DNA of 64,000 nt from an uncultured Eubacterium sp. (GCF_934561735.1 NZ_CAKTGT010000001.1:1-64000), one strand, 5' to 3'; shown: positions 42,719 to 50,892, counted from the stretch's first letter. Numbers and translations are program-made. The notes: a model not told the origin generated them from the letters alone.

Positions 42719-43366
42719 ATGAAATGTCCTAATTGCGGCAGAGATTTGCTTGAAGGTGAAATTTGCACCTGCACAACCGTTGAACAAGATGCTCAAACAA
42801 CAGCACAGGCACAGCCTGAAAACGAGGTTCAGCCGGAAACAGAGGCTCCTGTTGAAGTTCAGGAAGTTGAACAGCAAAACGAACAACCGCAGCCTGAAAA
42901 CACATATTATCAGCCAAGCGAGCCTGCTCCTCAGCAAGGCGAATATCAAAATATTTATCAAGAGCAAGGCTTCAATCAGCCGATGTACGGTGCTCCTCAG
43001 CAGAATTATTACGACCCTAATCAGCAAGTGCCGTATTACAATCCTGTAATGGCAAAGCCGGAGCCGTCAACCGATTATCCGGAGGATTACAAGCCGAAGA
43101 AAAAATATGTTGCCGTAATTCTTGCCGCAACTCTCGGTGCGTTCGGTATTCACAATTTTTATCTTGGAAATAACAGCAAGGCAACCGCACAGCTTCTCAT
43201 TGCACTCATCGGTTCACTTTTCTTTGGGCTCGGTCTTGTAGTTGCTGAAATCTGGGCACTTGTTGAAACCGTTCAACTCCTCACCGACAAAATCGACGCA
43301 GACGCAAACAACTTCAAAATTATGACCTTTGCCGAAGAACTTGCAAAAGCACAAAGCAAAGAATAA
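42719..43366 (+). CDS. zinc-ribbon and TM2-domain membrane protein
   Basis: The 215-residue protein begins MKCPNCGRDLLEGEICTC, a four-Cys zinc ribbon. A Gln/Pro/Glu-rich low-complexity linker (about 20-120) is followed by a C-terminal TM2 domain (KKYVAVILAATLGAFGIHNFYLGN and a second helix with the family Asp/Trp pattern). ATG at 42719 has AAAGGAG 8 bases upstream; an earlier in-frame TTG overlaps that site. TM2 proteins are small two-helix membrane proteins of unknown biochemical role; the zinc-ribbon plus TM2 pairing is common in Firmicutes. Confidence 0.88.
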   Translation: MKCPNCGRDLLEGEICTCTTVEQDAQTTAQAQPENEVQPETEAPVEVQEVEQQNEQPQPENTYYQPSEPAPQQGEYQNIYQEQGFNQPMYGAPQQNYYDPNQQVPYYNPVMAKPEPSTDYPEDYKPKKKYVAVILAATLGAFGIHNFYLGNNSKATAQLLIALIGSLFFGLGLVVAEIWALVETVQLLTDKIDADANNFKIMTFAEELAKAQSKE

Positions 43367-43387
43367 AACAAAACACACAAACAAAAA

Positions 43388-43419
43388 CGGCTTCTCTTCG
43401 TTTTACCGAGGAGGAGCCG
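43388..43419 (+). terminator. terminator of the TM2 protein gene
   Basis: A 13-pair stem, including two G-T wobbles, with a TTTTAC loop lies 21 bases past the stop codon. The T run is weak. Confidence 0.6.
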
Positions 43420-43444
43420 AATTAAATTAATTTTCAAAAAACTA

Positions 43445-43472
43445 TTGTTTTTTTCATTTTATGTGCTATAAT
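43445..43472 (+). promoter_or_regulatory. promoter of tRNA-Pro
   Basis: TTGTTT (43445-43450) and TATAAT (43467-43472) have a 16-base spacer, and TGC before the -10 gives an extended -10. The tRNA begins 22 bases later. Confidence 0.75.
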
Positions 43473-43493
43473 ACACAAGTAACAAATCAATAT

Positions 43494-43570
43494 CGAGGTG
43501 TGGCTCAGTTTGGTAGAGCACCACGTTCGGGACGTGGGGGTCGCAAGTTCGAATCTTGTCACCTCGACCA
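43494..43570 (+). tRNA. tRNA-Pro (anticodon CGG)
   Basis: The 77-base cloverleaf has a 7-pair acceptor stem CGAGGTG/CACCTCG, a D-arm GCTC/GAGC and an anticodon stem CCACG/CGTGG. The loop is TTCGGGA (anticodon CGG) and the T-arm is GCAAG-TTCGAAT-CTTGT. Discriminator A and CCA are encoded. It reads the CCG proline codon. Confidence 0.96.
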
Positions 43571-43572
43571 AA

Positions 43573-43616
43573 AAAGTAACTGCAATGTAAAAACAGTGCA
43601 GTTACTTTATTTTTTG
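43573..43616. terminator. bidirectional terminator shared by tRNA-Pro and the toxin-antitoxin pair
   Basis: AAAGTAACTGCA (43573-43584) pairs over 12 bases with TGCAGTTACTTT (43597-43608). T runs follow on both strands. Confidence 0.85.
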
Positions 43617-43656
43617 ACAATTTGACATTTATCATTATAGTGTTAAAAGATAAAAG

Positions 43657-43968
43657 TTACGCAACGATGATATTGCATTTTGCAAGCATTGACGGATCGG
43701 CTTGCAAAACACTGAGAAATCTTCGTGCCGAGCCAATCGGCTTATTTGTGCCGGCTTCCCATGCTTCAACGGTTTTTTGAGATACGCCGACAACTTCGGC
43801 AAATGTTGATTGTGTCATTCCGAGAGAAAGTCTTAATTCCTTTATTTGGGCAGGTTCATAATTCGGAGCAGGGTTAACCGTACATTTTGTTACCTTTGCG
43901 GTTCCTTGACCCTTTTCGTAATCAATAGCCTCATTAAGGCCTTTAATAATGCTTTCATAAACGCTCAT
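43657..43968 (-). CDS. higA: HigA-like antitoxin, XRE/HTH family
   Basis: The 103-residue protein has a C-terminal Cro/CI-type helix-turn-helix (IKELRLSLGMTQSTFAEVVGVSQKTVEAWEAG) after a short N-terminal region that probably neutralises the toxin. ATG at 43968 is preferred since AGGAG lies 8 bases upstream. It follows the toxin gene by 4 bases, the toxin-first order of higBA systems. It should bind the palindrome inside its own promoter. Confidence 0.85.
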   Translation of the reverse strand: MSVYESIIKGLNEAIDYEKGQGTAKVTKCTVNPAPNYEPAQIKELRLSLGMTQSTFAEVVGVSQKTVEAWEAGTNKPIGSARRFLSVLQADPSMLAKCNIIVA

Positions 43969-43972
43969 ATAA

Positions 43973-44314
43973 TCAACTCCTATCAACAGTTTTCTTAAGT
44001 AATTCGACTAATTGTTTAACCTCGTTTCTTTCTTCCTTGGTTAAATTATCTTTGTCGTTTTTAGTATATGCAGTAATTAAATATATTTTCTCGTAAACAG
44101 CAAAATCAACATAACAGGCTCTTGCACTTGAGCTTTTACCTCGACCGTCAAATGCAACTCGTATTTTTCTGAGTCCGCCTGTGCCTTGCATTAAATCGCC
44201 CTTGTTAGGATTTATTGTTAATTCCTCTTGCAGTGATTTAAGTTCTTTGTCTGTTAAACCTATGTTTTTCCATTGCTTATCAAATTCAGGAAGCATAATA
44301 AACTCTCGGGTCAT
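43973..44314 (-). CDS. higB: RelE/HigB-superfamily toxin
   Basis: The 113-residue protein matches the RelE-like HigB-2 group: FDKQWKNIGLTDKELKSLQEEL, an LMQGTGGLRKIRVAFDGRGKSSSARACYVDF core, and IYLITAYTKNDKDNLTKEE. Such toxins cleave mRNA on the ribosome. The start at 44314 is chosen because GAGGG lies 6 bases before it; an earlier ATG at 44338 overlaps the -10 box. It is paired with the XRE antitoxin just downstream. Confidence 0.85.
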   Translation of the reverse strand: MTREFIMLPEFDKQWKNIGLTDKELKSLQEELTINPNKGDLMQGTGGLRKIRVAFDGRGKSSSARACYVDFAVYEKIYLITAYTKNDKDNLTKEERNEVKQLVELLKKTVDRS

Positions 44315-44336
44315 AACATCCCTCTTTTCATCTATC

Positions 44337-44365
44337 ATTATACCCTATTAAATAGGGTAAGTCAA
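44337..44365 (-). promoter_or_regulatory. toxin-antitoxin promoter with operator in its spacer
   Basis: On the minus strand TTGACT (44360-44365) and TATAAT (44337-44342) are exactly 17 bases apart. The spacer and the edge of the -10 box are filled by the palindrome TACCCTATT-A-AATAGGGTA (44341-44359, plus-strand reading). A bound antitoxin dimer would block RNA polymerase directly, which fits HigA autorepression. Confidence 0.85.
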
Positions 44366-44389
44366 TCAAAAATATGAAAATAAGTAAAC

Positions 44390-44427
44390 AAAACCTCTCA
44401 TTCGCACAACGGCAATGAGAGGTTTTT
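44390..44427. terminator. bidirectional terminator between the TA promoter and the paralogue array
   Basis: AAACCTCTCATT pairs over 12 bases with AATGAGAGGTTT around an 11-base loop. T-rich tails follow on both strands. Confidence 0.8.
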
Positions 44428-44508
44428 GTTGTCTTTTAGCTACTCGATGCTTTGTATTATATCACCTGAAAAATCAAAAAGTCAAATGTTTTTTAACAGA
44501 ATACCGAA

Positions 44509-45186
44509 TTAATCATTTTTAACGGCTGATTGATTTAGTCTTTTATATTCAGGGTCATCTTTAATATTTCCGATAAAAACAGGTCTGCATTCAAGACGAG
44601 GATATTTTTCAATCAAATAATTATATAATTCCAAAGAAATTATGACCGTATATGAGCCAATTTCACCGTCAAGGCAGTTTATATGTTCCATTTTGTCAAA
44701 CGCTTCTTTAGAAATGTATACAGGACAGCCCAAACGGTTATATGTATCAAAATAGCTGTCATCAACTTCGAACTTTTTGGTTTTGCAATGCTCGCAGTAA
44801 AATATTTGCTTTTCTGCATTATTTTCGGTTATTGAAGGCAACATATTTTTAGGTGTAACCTGATATCCTAAAATCTCATTATGCTTTCTTGAATAAATCG
44901 GTCTGAAATTGCTTTCCTCAATTCCAAATTCAAGCATATCATTTTTTAGTTTTTCGGATACCCCGCTGTCATAAGTATCTAAAAGATAATAATCCTTGTT
45001 TTTCGGAAATGAAGATTTCGGATATTCATAGTCTTTTTTCTGCTCAACTTCATTTTTGCACTTAGGACACAGATAGAAATAATCATCATAACAATCGGTG
45101 GGATATCCATATACTAATTTAACGAAGTTGAATTGATATGCGACCGCCTTACTGCAATCGCCCCACTTCTTTTCTGCATAAGTCAT
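44509..45186 (-). CDS. hypothetical protein with two zinc-ribbon-like Cys pairs
   Basis: The 225-residue soluble protein has CPKCKN near residue 40 and CEHCKT near residue 131, two CxxC pairs about 90 residues apart that may form one metal site. The C-terminal part (IGSYTVIISLELYNYLIEKYPRLECRPVFIGN) shares the ECRP-type ending with the neighbouring paralogue (WPECRPQFECF). I do not recognise the family. Its place at the end of a lipoprotein/paralogue array, without membrane or secretion signals, resembles orphan immunity genes of polymorphic-toxin loci; that is only inferred. Confidence 0.65.
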   Translation of the reverse strand: MTYAEKKWGDCSKAVAYQFNFVKLVYGYPTDCYDDYFYLCPKCKNEVEQKKDYEYPKSSFPKNKDYYLLDTYDSGVSEKLKNDMLEFGIEESNFRPIYSRKHNEILGYQVTPKNMLPSITENNAEKQIFYCEHCKTKKFEVDDSYFDTYNRLGCPVYISKEAFDKMEHINCLDGEIGSYTVIISLELYNYLIEKYPRLECRPVFIGNIKDDPEYKRLNQSAVKND

Positions 45187-45208
45187 AATTAAACCTTAAC
45201 TTTCTCCT

Positions 45209-45667
45209 TTAATCAAAACATTCAAATTGCGGTCTGCATTCGGGCCAAATAATCTCGTCATCATTTTTAAACAACGGTGAGAAATCAAATGATGTTACTT
45301 CGTTGAATTCCAAAGTGAAATAAGTGCTGCAGTCATCAAAGTAAACCGTATCAAAATAATCGTAGCTGTCGACTTCGTAGTCTTCATATCCGTTCTTTTT
45401 CATAAAAGACAGCAATTCGTCAAACGACATTCCGATAACTTCGGTTGACAGAAAAGTGACTTCTTTTTTGAAAACTTCGATGGAATAAAGCCGATTGCCT
45501 TCTTCAGAATCGAAAATCAATTTTAGTTTAAACAAATTATACAAGAACTCTTTGTTGTCATCAATGCCTGCAATAACCCTATCAGGTTTGCCGAGTGTTT
45601 CAATTACTTCGTTTTCCGTCATACCGAATATAATATTTGACAATCCTTTTCCGATTTCAACATTCAT
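45209..45667 (-). CDS. hypothetical protein, tandem paralogue 1
   Basis: The 152-residue acidic protein is closely related to the 142-residue protein at 45713-46141. Shared blocks are the opening GKGxSNIIFGMTENEVIxTLGKPDR, then RLYSIEVFKKEVTFLSTEVIGM and, in the second half, LSFMKxNGYExYxxxxxxxFDT. No signal peptide or enzymatic motif is visible. The pair arose by recent tandem duplication, including the ribosome-site region. Small, acidic, duplicated, soluble proteins without a partner are typical of immunity proteins, but no toxin is present in the window. Confidence 0.7.
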   Translation of the reverse strand: MNVEIGKGLSNIIFGMTENEVIETLGKPDRVIAGIDDNKEFLYNLFKLKLIFDSEEGNRLYSIEVFKKEVTFLSTEVIGMSFDELLSFMKKNGYEDYEVDSYDYFDTVYFDDCSTYFTLEFNEVTSFDFSPLFKNDDEIIWPECRPQFECFD

Positions 45668-45712
45668 TTTTATGTTTTCTCCTTTCTGTGCATTGCGTAA
45701 GGATCAAGCTGT

Positions 45713-46141
45713 TTATTTAGGCCAAATAATTTCATCATTAATAAATAACGGTGAAAATTCAAACGATATAACTTCGTTGAATTTTACAGTAAATGAAGTG
45801 TCGCATTCGTCAAAGAAAATTGTATCAAAATCTTCAAAATCATTGATTTTGTATTTTTCATATCCGTTATCTTTCATAAATGACAAAAGTTTTTCAAGCA
45901 ACATCCCAATAACTTCGGTTGACAAAAAAGTGACTTCCTTTTTAAAAACTTCGATGGAATAAAGTCGATTGCCCTCTTCAAAACCGAAAAACAGTTTTAA
46001 TTTTAGAGAATTATATAAAAACTCTTTACCGTCTTCTCTGCATGTGATAATTCTATCAGGTTTGCCGAGTGTTGCAATTACTTCGTTTTCCGTCATACCG
46101 AATATAATATTTGACATCCCTTTTCCGATTTCAATATTCAT
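45713..46141 (-). CDS. hypothetical protein, tandem paralogue 2
   Basis: The 142-residue protein is the upstream copy of the duplicated pair and lacks the final ECRPQFECFD tail of its sister. The most divergent segments are residues about 34-50 and the acidic stretch near 100-115, whereas the N-terminal 30 residues and the central KKEVTFLSTEVIGM block are almost unchanged. It follows the lipoprotein gene by 54 bases and is probably co-transcribed. Function is unknown. Confidence 0.7.
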   Translation of the reverse strand: MNIEIGKGMSNIIFGMTENEVIATLGKPDRIITCREDGKEFLYNSLKLKLFFGFEEGNRLYSIEVFKKEVTFLSTEVIGMLLEKLLSFMKDNGYEKYKINDFEDFDTIFFDECDTSFTVKFNEVISFEFSPLFINDEIIWPK

Positions 46142-46195
46142 ATGCTTAACTTTCTCCTTTAATAAACCGTGTGGATGATTTTGCCGTTAACCGTA

Positions 46196-47266
46196 TTAAT
46201 AAAACACAAGGTTTGTGTCGTTTTCGGTGATGTTGAGGACTGTGCCGTTGTTTGAAATGTGAAGTCTGCTGAAGATGTAGTCGTTGAAATCCTGCGATGA
46301 AAAGCTGTAAAAATCGGTGTAGTCCTCGTCAATCGGAATTGAAGCGGTGAGGGTGCAGGTGTAGTATCTGTCGTTGTATTCCGAATTCTTTGCAGTCAAG
46401 CCGTATTTGCTTGCAAATTGCTCTGCACCTTTTTTGCTGTTAAACACAAAGTATATTTCGCCGTCGATAAACCACGATTTTTTGCTGTTTTTATCCTCTG
46501 TGTATTTGATTGCGTGCTGACCCTCAATGAACTCAACACTTAAAACCCTGTGGTCGTTTGCCATCTCTGCCAAATCATTGTTGACCTGCGGGATGTCGAT
46601 TTTTTCAAAAAGTATAAGTTCATCCTCAACTTTTGTGTCGTTGTCGCCATCGGTGCACGAATATCTGCAATAACCGTCTTTGCCGTAAAATGTGTTGCCC
46701 ACAAGATTGAATTTTTCGCCGTCATATTGGTATTCTGCAATTTTCGGAAAATCGCTGTCATACTTCTTTTGCGAAGTGATGTATATGTCATTTGCACCGT
46801 ATTTTGCACTGCCGTCAAGCTTGTTGTAAGAGATTGTGTAGTCCTCGCATTCGGCATTTACACCAATTGTTTTGCCGTCTTCCAAAATATATTTAACGGT
46901 TAAGCTCTTGCCGGAATTCGACTTGATGTAATAATCAAAAGAATCCTCGCCGTATCCGATATACTTTTTGTATACAATCTCGCCGTTTCTGTCGTAATAA
47001 TCGATTGTTCCTGTGGCTGATTCGTCATCTTTTTCCTCAACTTTTTTCAGCCCCTCAACCTCCATATAGTGATTCAAATCAACGGTTGATGCGTCATTCA
47101 TAATCTCATCGGGCGTCATAAGTCCCTCGGTGTCGGTGTTGAAGCCCGATTGAGCGGCAGTTGGTGCTTCGGTGGTCGGTTCGTCGTTTTCAGTCGGCTT
47201 TGAGCAGGCTGAAAAGACGGTGAAAATCATTGCCGTTGCCATAAGTACGCATAATAATTTTTTCAT
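46196..47266 (-). CDS. lipoprotein of unknown function
   Basis: The 356-residue protein has a lipoprotein signal peptide (KKLLCVLMATAMIFTVFSAC, lipobox FSAC) and a Thr/Glu/Pro-rich linker. The rest is a mostly beta extracellular domain with repeating short strands (TGTIDYYDRNGEIVYKKYIG, FDYYIKSNSGKSLTVKYIL) and no enzymatic motif. It is anchored outside the membrane and begins the four-gene unit that continues with the paralogous small proteins. Confidence 0.75.
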   Translation of the reverse strand: MKKLLCVLMATAMIFTVFSACSKPTENDEPTTEAPTAAQSGFNTDTEGLMTPDEIMNDASTVDLNHYMEVEGLKKVEEKDDESATGTIDYYDRNGEIVYKKYIGYGEDSFDYYIKSNSGKSLTVKYILEDGKTIGVNAECEDYTISYNKLDGSAKYGANDIYITSQKKYDSDFPKIAEYQYDGEKFNLVGNTFYGKDGYCRYSCTDGDNDTKVEDELILFEKIDIPQVNNDLAEMANDHRVLSVEFIEGQHAIKYTEDKNSKKSWFIDGEIYFVFNSKKGAEQFASKYGLTAKNSEYNDRYYTCTLTASIPIDEDYTDFYSFSSQDFNDYIFSRLHISNNGTVLNITENDTNLVFY

Positions 47267-47285
47267 AAAAACATCTCCTTTTTTA

Positions 47286-47344
47286 GGCGAACACAGTTCG
47301 CCCCTACGAAAATTGTTTGGCGGGCGGATGGTATCCGCCCCTAC
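47286..47344. repeat. two tandem CCCCTAC-tailed palindromic repeats
   Basis: GGCGAAC-ACA-GTTCGCC (47286-47302) and GGGCGGAT-GGT-ATCCGCCC (47322-47340) are each followed by CCTAC or CTAC. A third partial tail, GCCCCTACATTA, overlaps the AraC stop codon near 47368-47379. They belong to the same family as 39165-39188 and 39926-39948. Confidence 0.85.
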
Positions 47345-47371
47345 GATTTTAAAACAAATTAAGTAATGCCC

Positions 47372-48220
47372 CTACATTATTTTGTTTCGGTATTGTGACG
47401 GTGTCATATTTTTTCTGCGTTTGAACATTCGGTTGAAGTAGCTCAAATCGTTGAAACCGCACGACAACGCAATTTCCGTTATCGACAAATCGGGCAGTCT
47501 GAGTTGCTCCGCCGCACATTCAATGCGGTAATAGTTGAGGTAATCAATCGGTGATTTGCCCGTAAGTTCCTTGAACGCTCGGCAAAAATATTGCGAATTG
47601 AGGTGAGCCTCTCTTGCCAAATCGTCAAGGGTGAGCGGCTTTGAATAGTCGTTTCTGATTTTTGTCAGCACCCGTTTTATCTGCTTGTTTTTGCGGTAAA
47701 CCGTGTCAAAATCGTCCGTTCGGCAGGGAGATTTTTGCTCAAGCACTTCTCCGATGAACTGCCACAAAAGTCCTGTTGTTGTAAAAGTATAAGTTGAGCC
47801 TTCCTTTTCCATATTAACAAAAAGTTCGTCAATGATTTTTCCGCATTTTGATGTGCCGTCAAATATCATTTCACCCACGCCGCCGTTGTCAAGCGACGAA
47901 TTATATTTTTCAAGGCATTGCGGAGATTGAGCCAAAAACCGCTCAATATCAAAAACAACACATTCGTATATGCAGTTTTGGGGCGTTCCGCCGTGGATAA
48001 ACTCACCGGGGATAAACGCACTCTGCCCTTTTTGCAAGGTATATACCGTGCCGTTGATTGTCAGATGAAGTTTGCCGTCAAGCACAAGAATAAGCTCACA
48101 TTCCATATGCCAGTGAAACGGCATTTCGTATTGCGGATGTTTGATGTCTACATAATATAATTGTATGGGAAATCCAAAAGTGCCGCGCGCCTGATTTTCC
48201 TGATAGCCTAAATATCGCAT
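47372..48220 (-). CDS. AraC-family transcriptional regulator, probable fucose operon activator
   Basis: The 282-residue protein has an N-terminal cupin sensor (about 1-150, FHWHMECELILVLDGKLHL and GQSAFIPGEFIHGG). The C-terminal double helix-turn-helix (about 180-280) includes SITEIALSCGFNDLSYFNRMFKRR and TPSQYR. It is divergent from fucA with an overlapping promoter region of only 112 bases, so control of the fucA-fucU-kinase-fucI operon by a sugar or its phosphate is likely. Operators could not be defined by eye. Confidence 0.88.
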   Translation of the reverse strand: MRYLGYQENQARGTFGFPIQLYYVDIKHPQYEMPFHWHMECELILVLDGKLHLTINGTVYTLQKGQSAFIPGEFIHGGTPQNCIYECVVFDIERFLAQSPQCLEKYNSSLDNGGVGEMIFDGTSKCGKIIDELFVNMEKEGSTYTFTTTGLLWQFIGEVLEQKSPCRTDDFDTVYRKNKQIKRVLTKIRNDYSKPLTLDDLAREAHLNSQYFCRAFKELTGKSPIDYLNYYRIECAAEQLRLPDLSITEIALSCGFNDLSYFNRMFKRRKNMTPSQYRNKIM

Positions 48221-48259
48221 AATTTCACCTAAAATGTCAATATTGTCCTACTACTTATC

Positions 48260-48298
48260 ATTATACACCTTGTTTTAGATAAAAATCAACTATATAAT
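48260..48298. promoter_or_regulatory. overlapping divergent promoters of araC-type regulator and fuc operon
   Basis: Plus strand: TTGTTT (48270-48275) and TATAAT (48293-48298), 17-base spacer. Minus strand: TATAAT at 48260-48265 with TTGATT 18 bases upstream of it (48284-48289). The two promoters overlap, so their use is likely to be mutually exclusive or jointly regulated. Confidence 0.7.
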
Positions 48299-48332
48299 AA
48301 AAATATAGTATTATTGAAAGGAATATTTAACT

Positions 48333-49043
48333 ATGGATATTGAAACAATCAAAGAGCAAATCTGTGATGTGTGCCATAAGATGTGGCAACTCGGCTGGGT
48401 TGCTGCCAACGACGGCAATGTAAGTACATTGCTTGAGGACGGCACAATCCTTGCAACACCTACGGGTATGAGCAAGTCGTTCATCACTCCCGACAAGCTC
48501 ATCAGAATCGACAGAGAGGGTAATGTGCTTGAAGCGGCAGAGGGACTTCGTCCGTCAAGCGAAATCAAAATGCACCTTCGTTGCTACGACAAAAGACCCG
48601 ATGTAACAAGCGTAATCCACGCACACCCACCGGGAGCAACAGGCTTTGCAGTGGCTCACAAAGCAATGGATATGTACAATATGATTGAGGATGTAGCGGC
48701 AATCGGTGCAGTTCCTCTCACACCGTACGGCACTCCGTCAACAACGGAAGTTCCCGATGCAATCGAGCCATATCTTGAGGAGCACGATGTTATGCTTCTT
48801 GAAAACCACGGTGCTCTTGCAGTAGGCAGTGATGTAATCACAGCTTTTTACAGAATGGAAAGCCTTGAACTTTGGGCAAAAATCACAATCAATGCCGTTA
48901 TTCTCGGCGGAAGCCACGACATCGACCACAAAAACATCCAAAAGCTCATCGACCTCAGAAGCTATTACAGAATCACAGGTCGTCATCCTGGCTATAAGGT
49001 ATTCAATCCTGAGGACGAAATGCTCCACAAAAAGGAGGACTGA
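48333..49043 (+). CDS. fucA: L-fuculose-1-phosphate aldolase (class II)
   Basis: The 236-residue zinc aldolase has NDGNVSTLLEDG, PTGMSKS, RPSSEIKMHL (Glu base), VIHAHPPGA (His-x-His metal ligands) and ENHGALAVG (third His). It cleaves fuculose-1-phosphate (or rhamnulose-1-phosphate) into DHAP and L-lactaldehyde. It is the first gene of the operon with FucU, the kinase and FucI, which fixes the fucose assignment. Confidence 0.92.
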   Translation: MDIETIKEQICDVCHKMWQLGWVAANDGNVSTLLEDGTILATPTGMSKSFITPDKLIRIDREGNVLEAAEGLRPSSEIKMHLRCYDKRPDVTSVIHAHPPGATGFAVAHKAMDMYNMIEDVAAIGAVPLTPYGTPSTTEVPDAIEPYLEEHDVMLLENHGALAVGSDVITAFYRMESLELWAKITINAVILGGSHDIDHKNIQKLIDLRSYYRITGRHPGYKVFNPEDEMLHKKED

Positions 49044-49045
49044 TT

Positions 49046-49486
49046 ATGCTCAAAGGTATCAATCCTATCGTTTCACCCGAACTCCTCAAGGCTCTTTGCG
49101 AGATGGGACACGGTGACGAACTTGTAATTGCAGACGGCAATTTCCCTTGCGAAAGCGTTGGCAAAAACGCAATCGTTGTTCGTGCGGACGGTCATTCAAC
49201 AACCGATGTTTTGGACGCTGTTTTGTCGCTTATTCCGCTTGATACATACACCGAAAAGCCTGTTGCGCTTATGGAAGTTGTTAAGGGTGACAACACGCCG
49301 ACTCCTGCAATTTGGGCAGAGTACGACAAGCTTTTAAACAAATACGAGCCTGACCATCACGATATTGAAATGACAGAGCGTTTTGCTTTTTATGAAAGAG
49401 CAAAGAACGCTTATCTCATCATCGCAACAGGCGAAACCGCAATTTACGCAAATGTTTTGCTCAAAAAAGGAGTAGTAACAGTATGA
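49046..49486 (+). CDS. fucU: L-fucose mutarotase (RbsD/FucU family)
   Basis: The 146-residue protein has the family His in ALCEMGHGDELVIADGNFP, the substrate-binding Asp in RADGHST and the C-terminal RAKNAYLIIATGETAIYANVLLKKGVV. FucU interconverts alpha- and beta-L-fucopyranose for FucI. It is 2 bases after fucA and overlaps the kinase start by 4 bases (ATGA). Confidence 0.93.
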   Translation: MLKGINPIVSPELLKALCEMGHGDELVIADGNFPCESVGKNAIVVRADGHSTTDVLDAVLSLIPLDTYTEKPVALMEVVKGDNTPTPAIWAEYDKLLNKYEPDHHDIEMTERFAFYERAKNAYLIIATGETAIYANVLLKKGVVTV

Positions 49487-50892
49487 GCCGAGTATTAGCA
49501 TTCGACTTTGGTGCGTCAACGGGCAGGGCAATCCTTGCCGAATACAAAAACGGCAAAATCGAGTACAACGAGGTTCACCGTTTTGACAATGTTCTCACCG
49601 AAAAAGACGGGCATCTCCGCTGGGATTTTCCGTATCTGCTCGGCGAAGTAAAAAAGGCGATAGAACTTGCCGACAATGCGGACTCTCTTGCTTTTGACAC
49701 TTGGGGCGTTGACTACGGACTTGTAAACGCCGACGGCGAAATTGCCGATTTACCGATTTGCTACCGTGACGGCAGAACAACGGACGCACCGCAAAAAATA
49801 TTTGAGAGCATTTTTCAAACGGATTTGTACGAAAAAACAGGCAATCAGATTATGCCGATTAACACCCTCTTTCAGCTTTTGACAGAGGAAAACGACAGCG
49901 CCGATATGTTCCTGTTTATGCCCGACCTGTTTGCTTATGCACTTTGCGGAGCAAAAACGGCGGAGCAAACAATCGCCTCAACATCCCAAATGCTTGATTT
50001 GAATAATGTTGAGTGGCAAAAGGATGTTTTTGCACTCACGGGCAAGAGCAAAAATATGCTTCCGCCTATCGTTGAAAGTGCAACAGTTGCAGGCGAATAC
50101 AACGGCATAAAGGTCATCAAAGTTGCAGGCCACGACACGCAGTGTGCCGTTTGTGCAATGCCGAGCGTTGACGGCGAAGAGCCGGCGTTCCTCTCTTGCG
50201 GAACTTGGTCGCTCATCGGTTGTGAATGTGACGAGCCGATTCTCACTCAAAAGAGTATGGAAGACGAACTTTCAAACGAACTCGGTGCAAACGGCAAAAT
50301 CAATTATCTAAAAAATATCAGCGGTTTGTGGCTGATTCAGGAAATCAGACGCAATTTCAGAGAAGATGGCAAAGACTATTCCTATAACGATATGGAACAG
50401 CTTGCAAGGAACGAAAAACCGTTTGAATTTTTCATTGACCCGGACGAAGACATCTTTGCTTCTCCAAAGGATATGCCTAAAAAAATCCGTGATTATTGCA
50501 AAAAGACGGGTCAGGGCGAGCCTCAATCGGACGGTGCGTTGGTTAGATGTATCTACGAGAGCCTTGCAATGAAATACCGTTTTGCAATCAAGCAGATTGA
50601 AGAAAACACGGGCAAACGCTTTGATGTGCTTCATCTCCTCGGCGGCGGCACAAAGGACAGCTTCCTTTGTCAGATGACAGCCGACAGCCTCAATTTGCCT
50701 GTTGTTGCAGGTCCGACAGAGGCGACCGCTCTCGGCAACATCATTCTTCAGCTTATCGCACTCGGCGATATTGAGGATGTCAATGCCGGCAGAGCAATCA
50801 TAAAATCACAGGAAAATCTAAAAGAGTACAAGCCAATCAATCCTCAAAGTTTTGAGGAGGCTTACGAAAAATTTTTAAACGCTATAAAATAA
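49483..50892 (+). CDS. FGGY-family kinase, rhamnulokinase-like, acting as L-fuculokinase
   Basis: The 469-residue kinase has the N-terminal phosphate loop LAFDFGASTGRAI, the substrate segment FDTWGVDYGLV and the C-terminal ATP site (FLSCGTWSLIG, LHLLGGGTKDSF, GPTEATALGN). By sequence it is closer to RhaB than to E. coli FucK, but its place between fucU and fucI implies that it phosphorylates L-fuculose. It may also accept L-rhamnulose. Confidence 0.88.
   Translation: MSRVLAFDFGASTGRAILAEYKNGKIEYNEVHRFDNVLTEKDGHLRWDFPYLLGEVKKAIELADNADSLAFDTWGVDYGLVNADGEIADLPICYRDGRTTDAPQKIFESIFQTDLYEKTGNQIMPINTLFQLLTEENDSADMFLFMPDLFAYALCGAKTAEQTIASTSQMLDLNNVEWQKDVFALTGKSKNMLPPIVESATVAGEYNGIKVIKVAGHDTQCAVCAMPSVDGEEPAFLSCGTWSLIGCECDEPILTQKSMEDELSNELGANGKINYLKNISGLWLIQEIRRNFREDGKDYSYNDMEQLARNEKPFEFFIDPDEDIFASPKDMPKKIRDYCKKTGQGEPQSDGALVRCIYESLAMKYRFAIKQIEENTGKRFDVLHLLGGGTKDSFLCQMTADSLNLPVVAGPTEATALGNIILQLIALGDIEDVNAGRAIIKSQENLKEYKPINPQSFEEAYEKFLNAIK

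Noticed and set aside
49483..50892. Strict rhamnulokinase assignment
   Set aside because: Sequence is RhaB-like, but the gene is embedded among fucA, fucU and fucI and no rhamnose isomerase is present.
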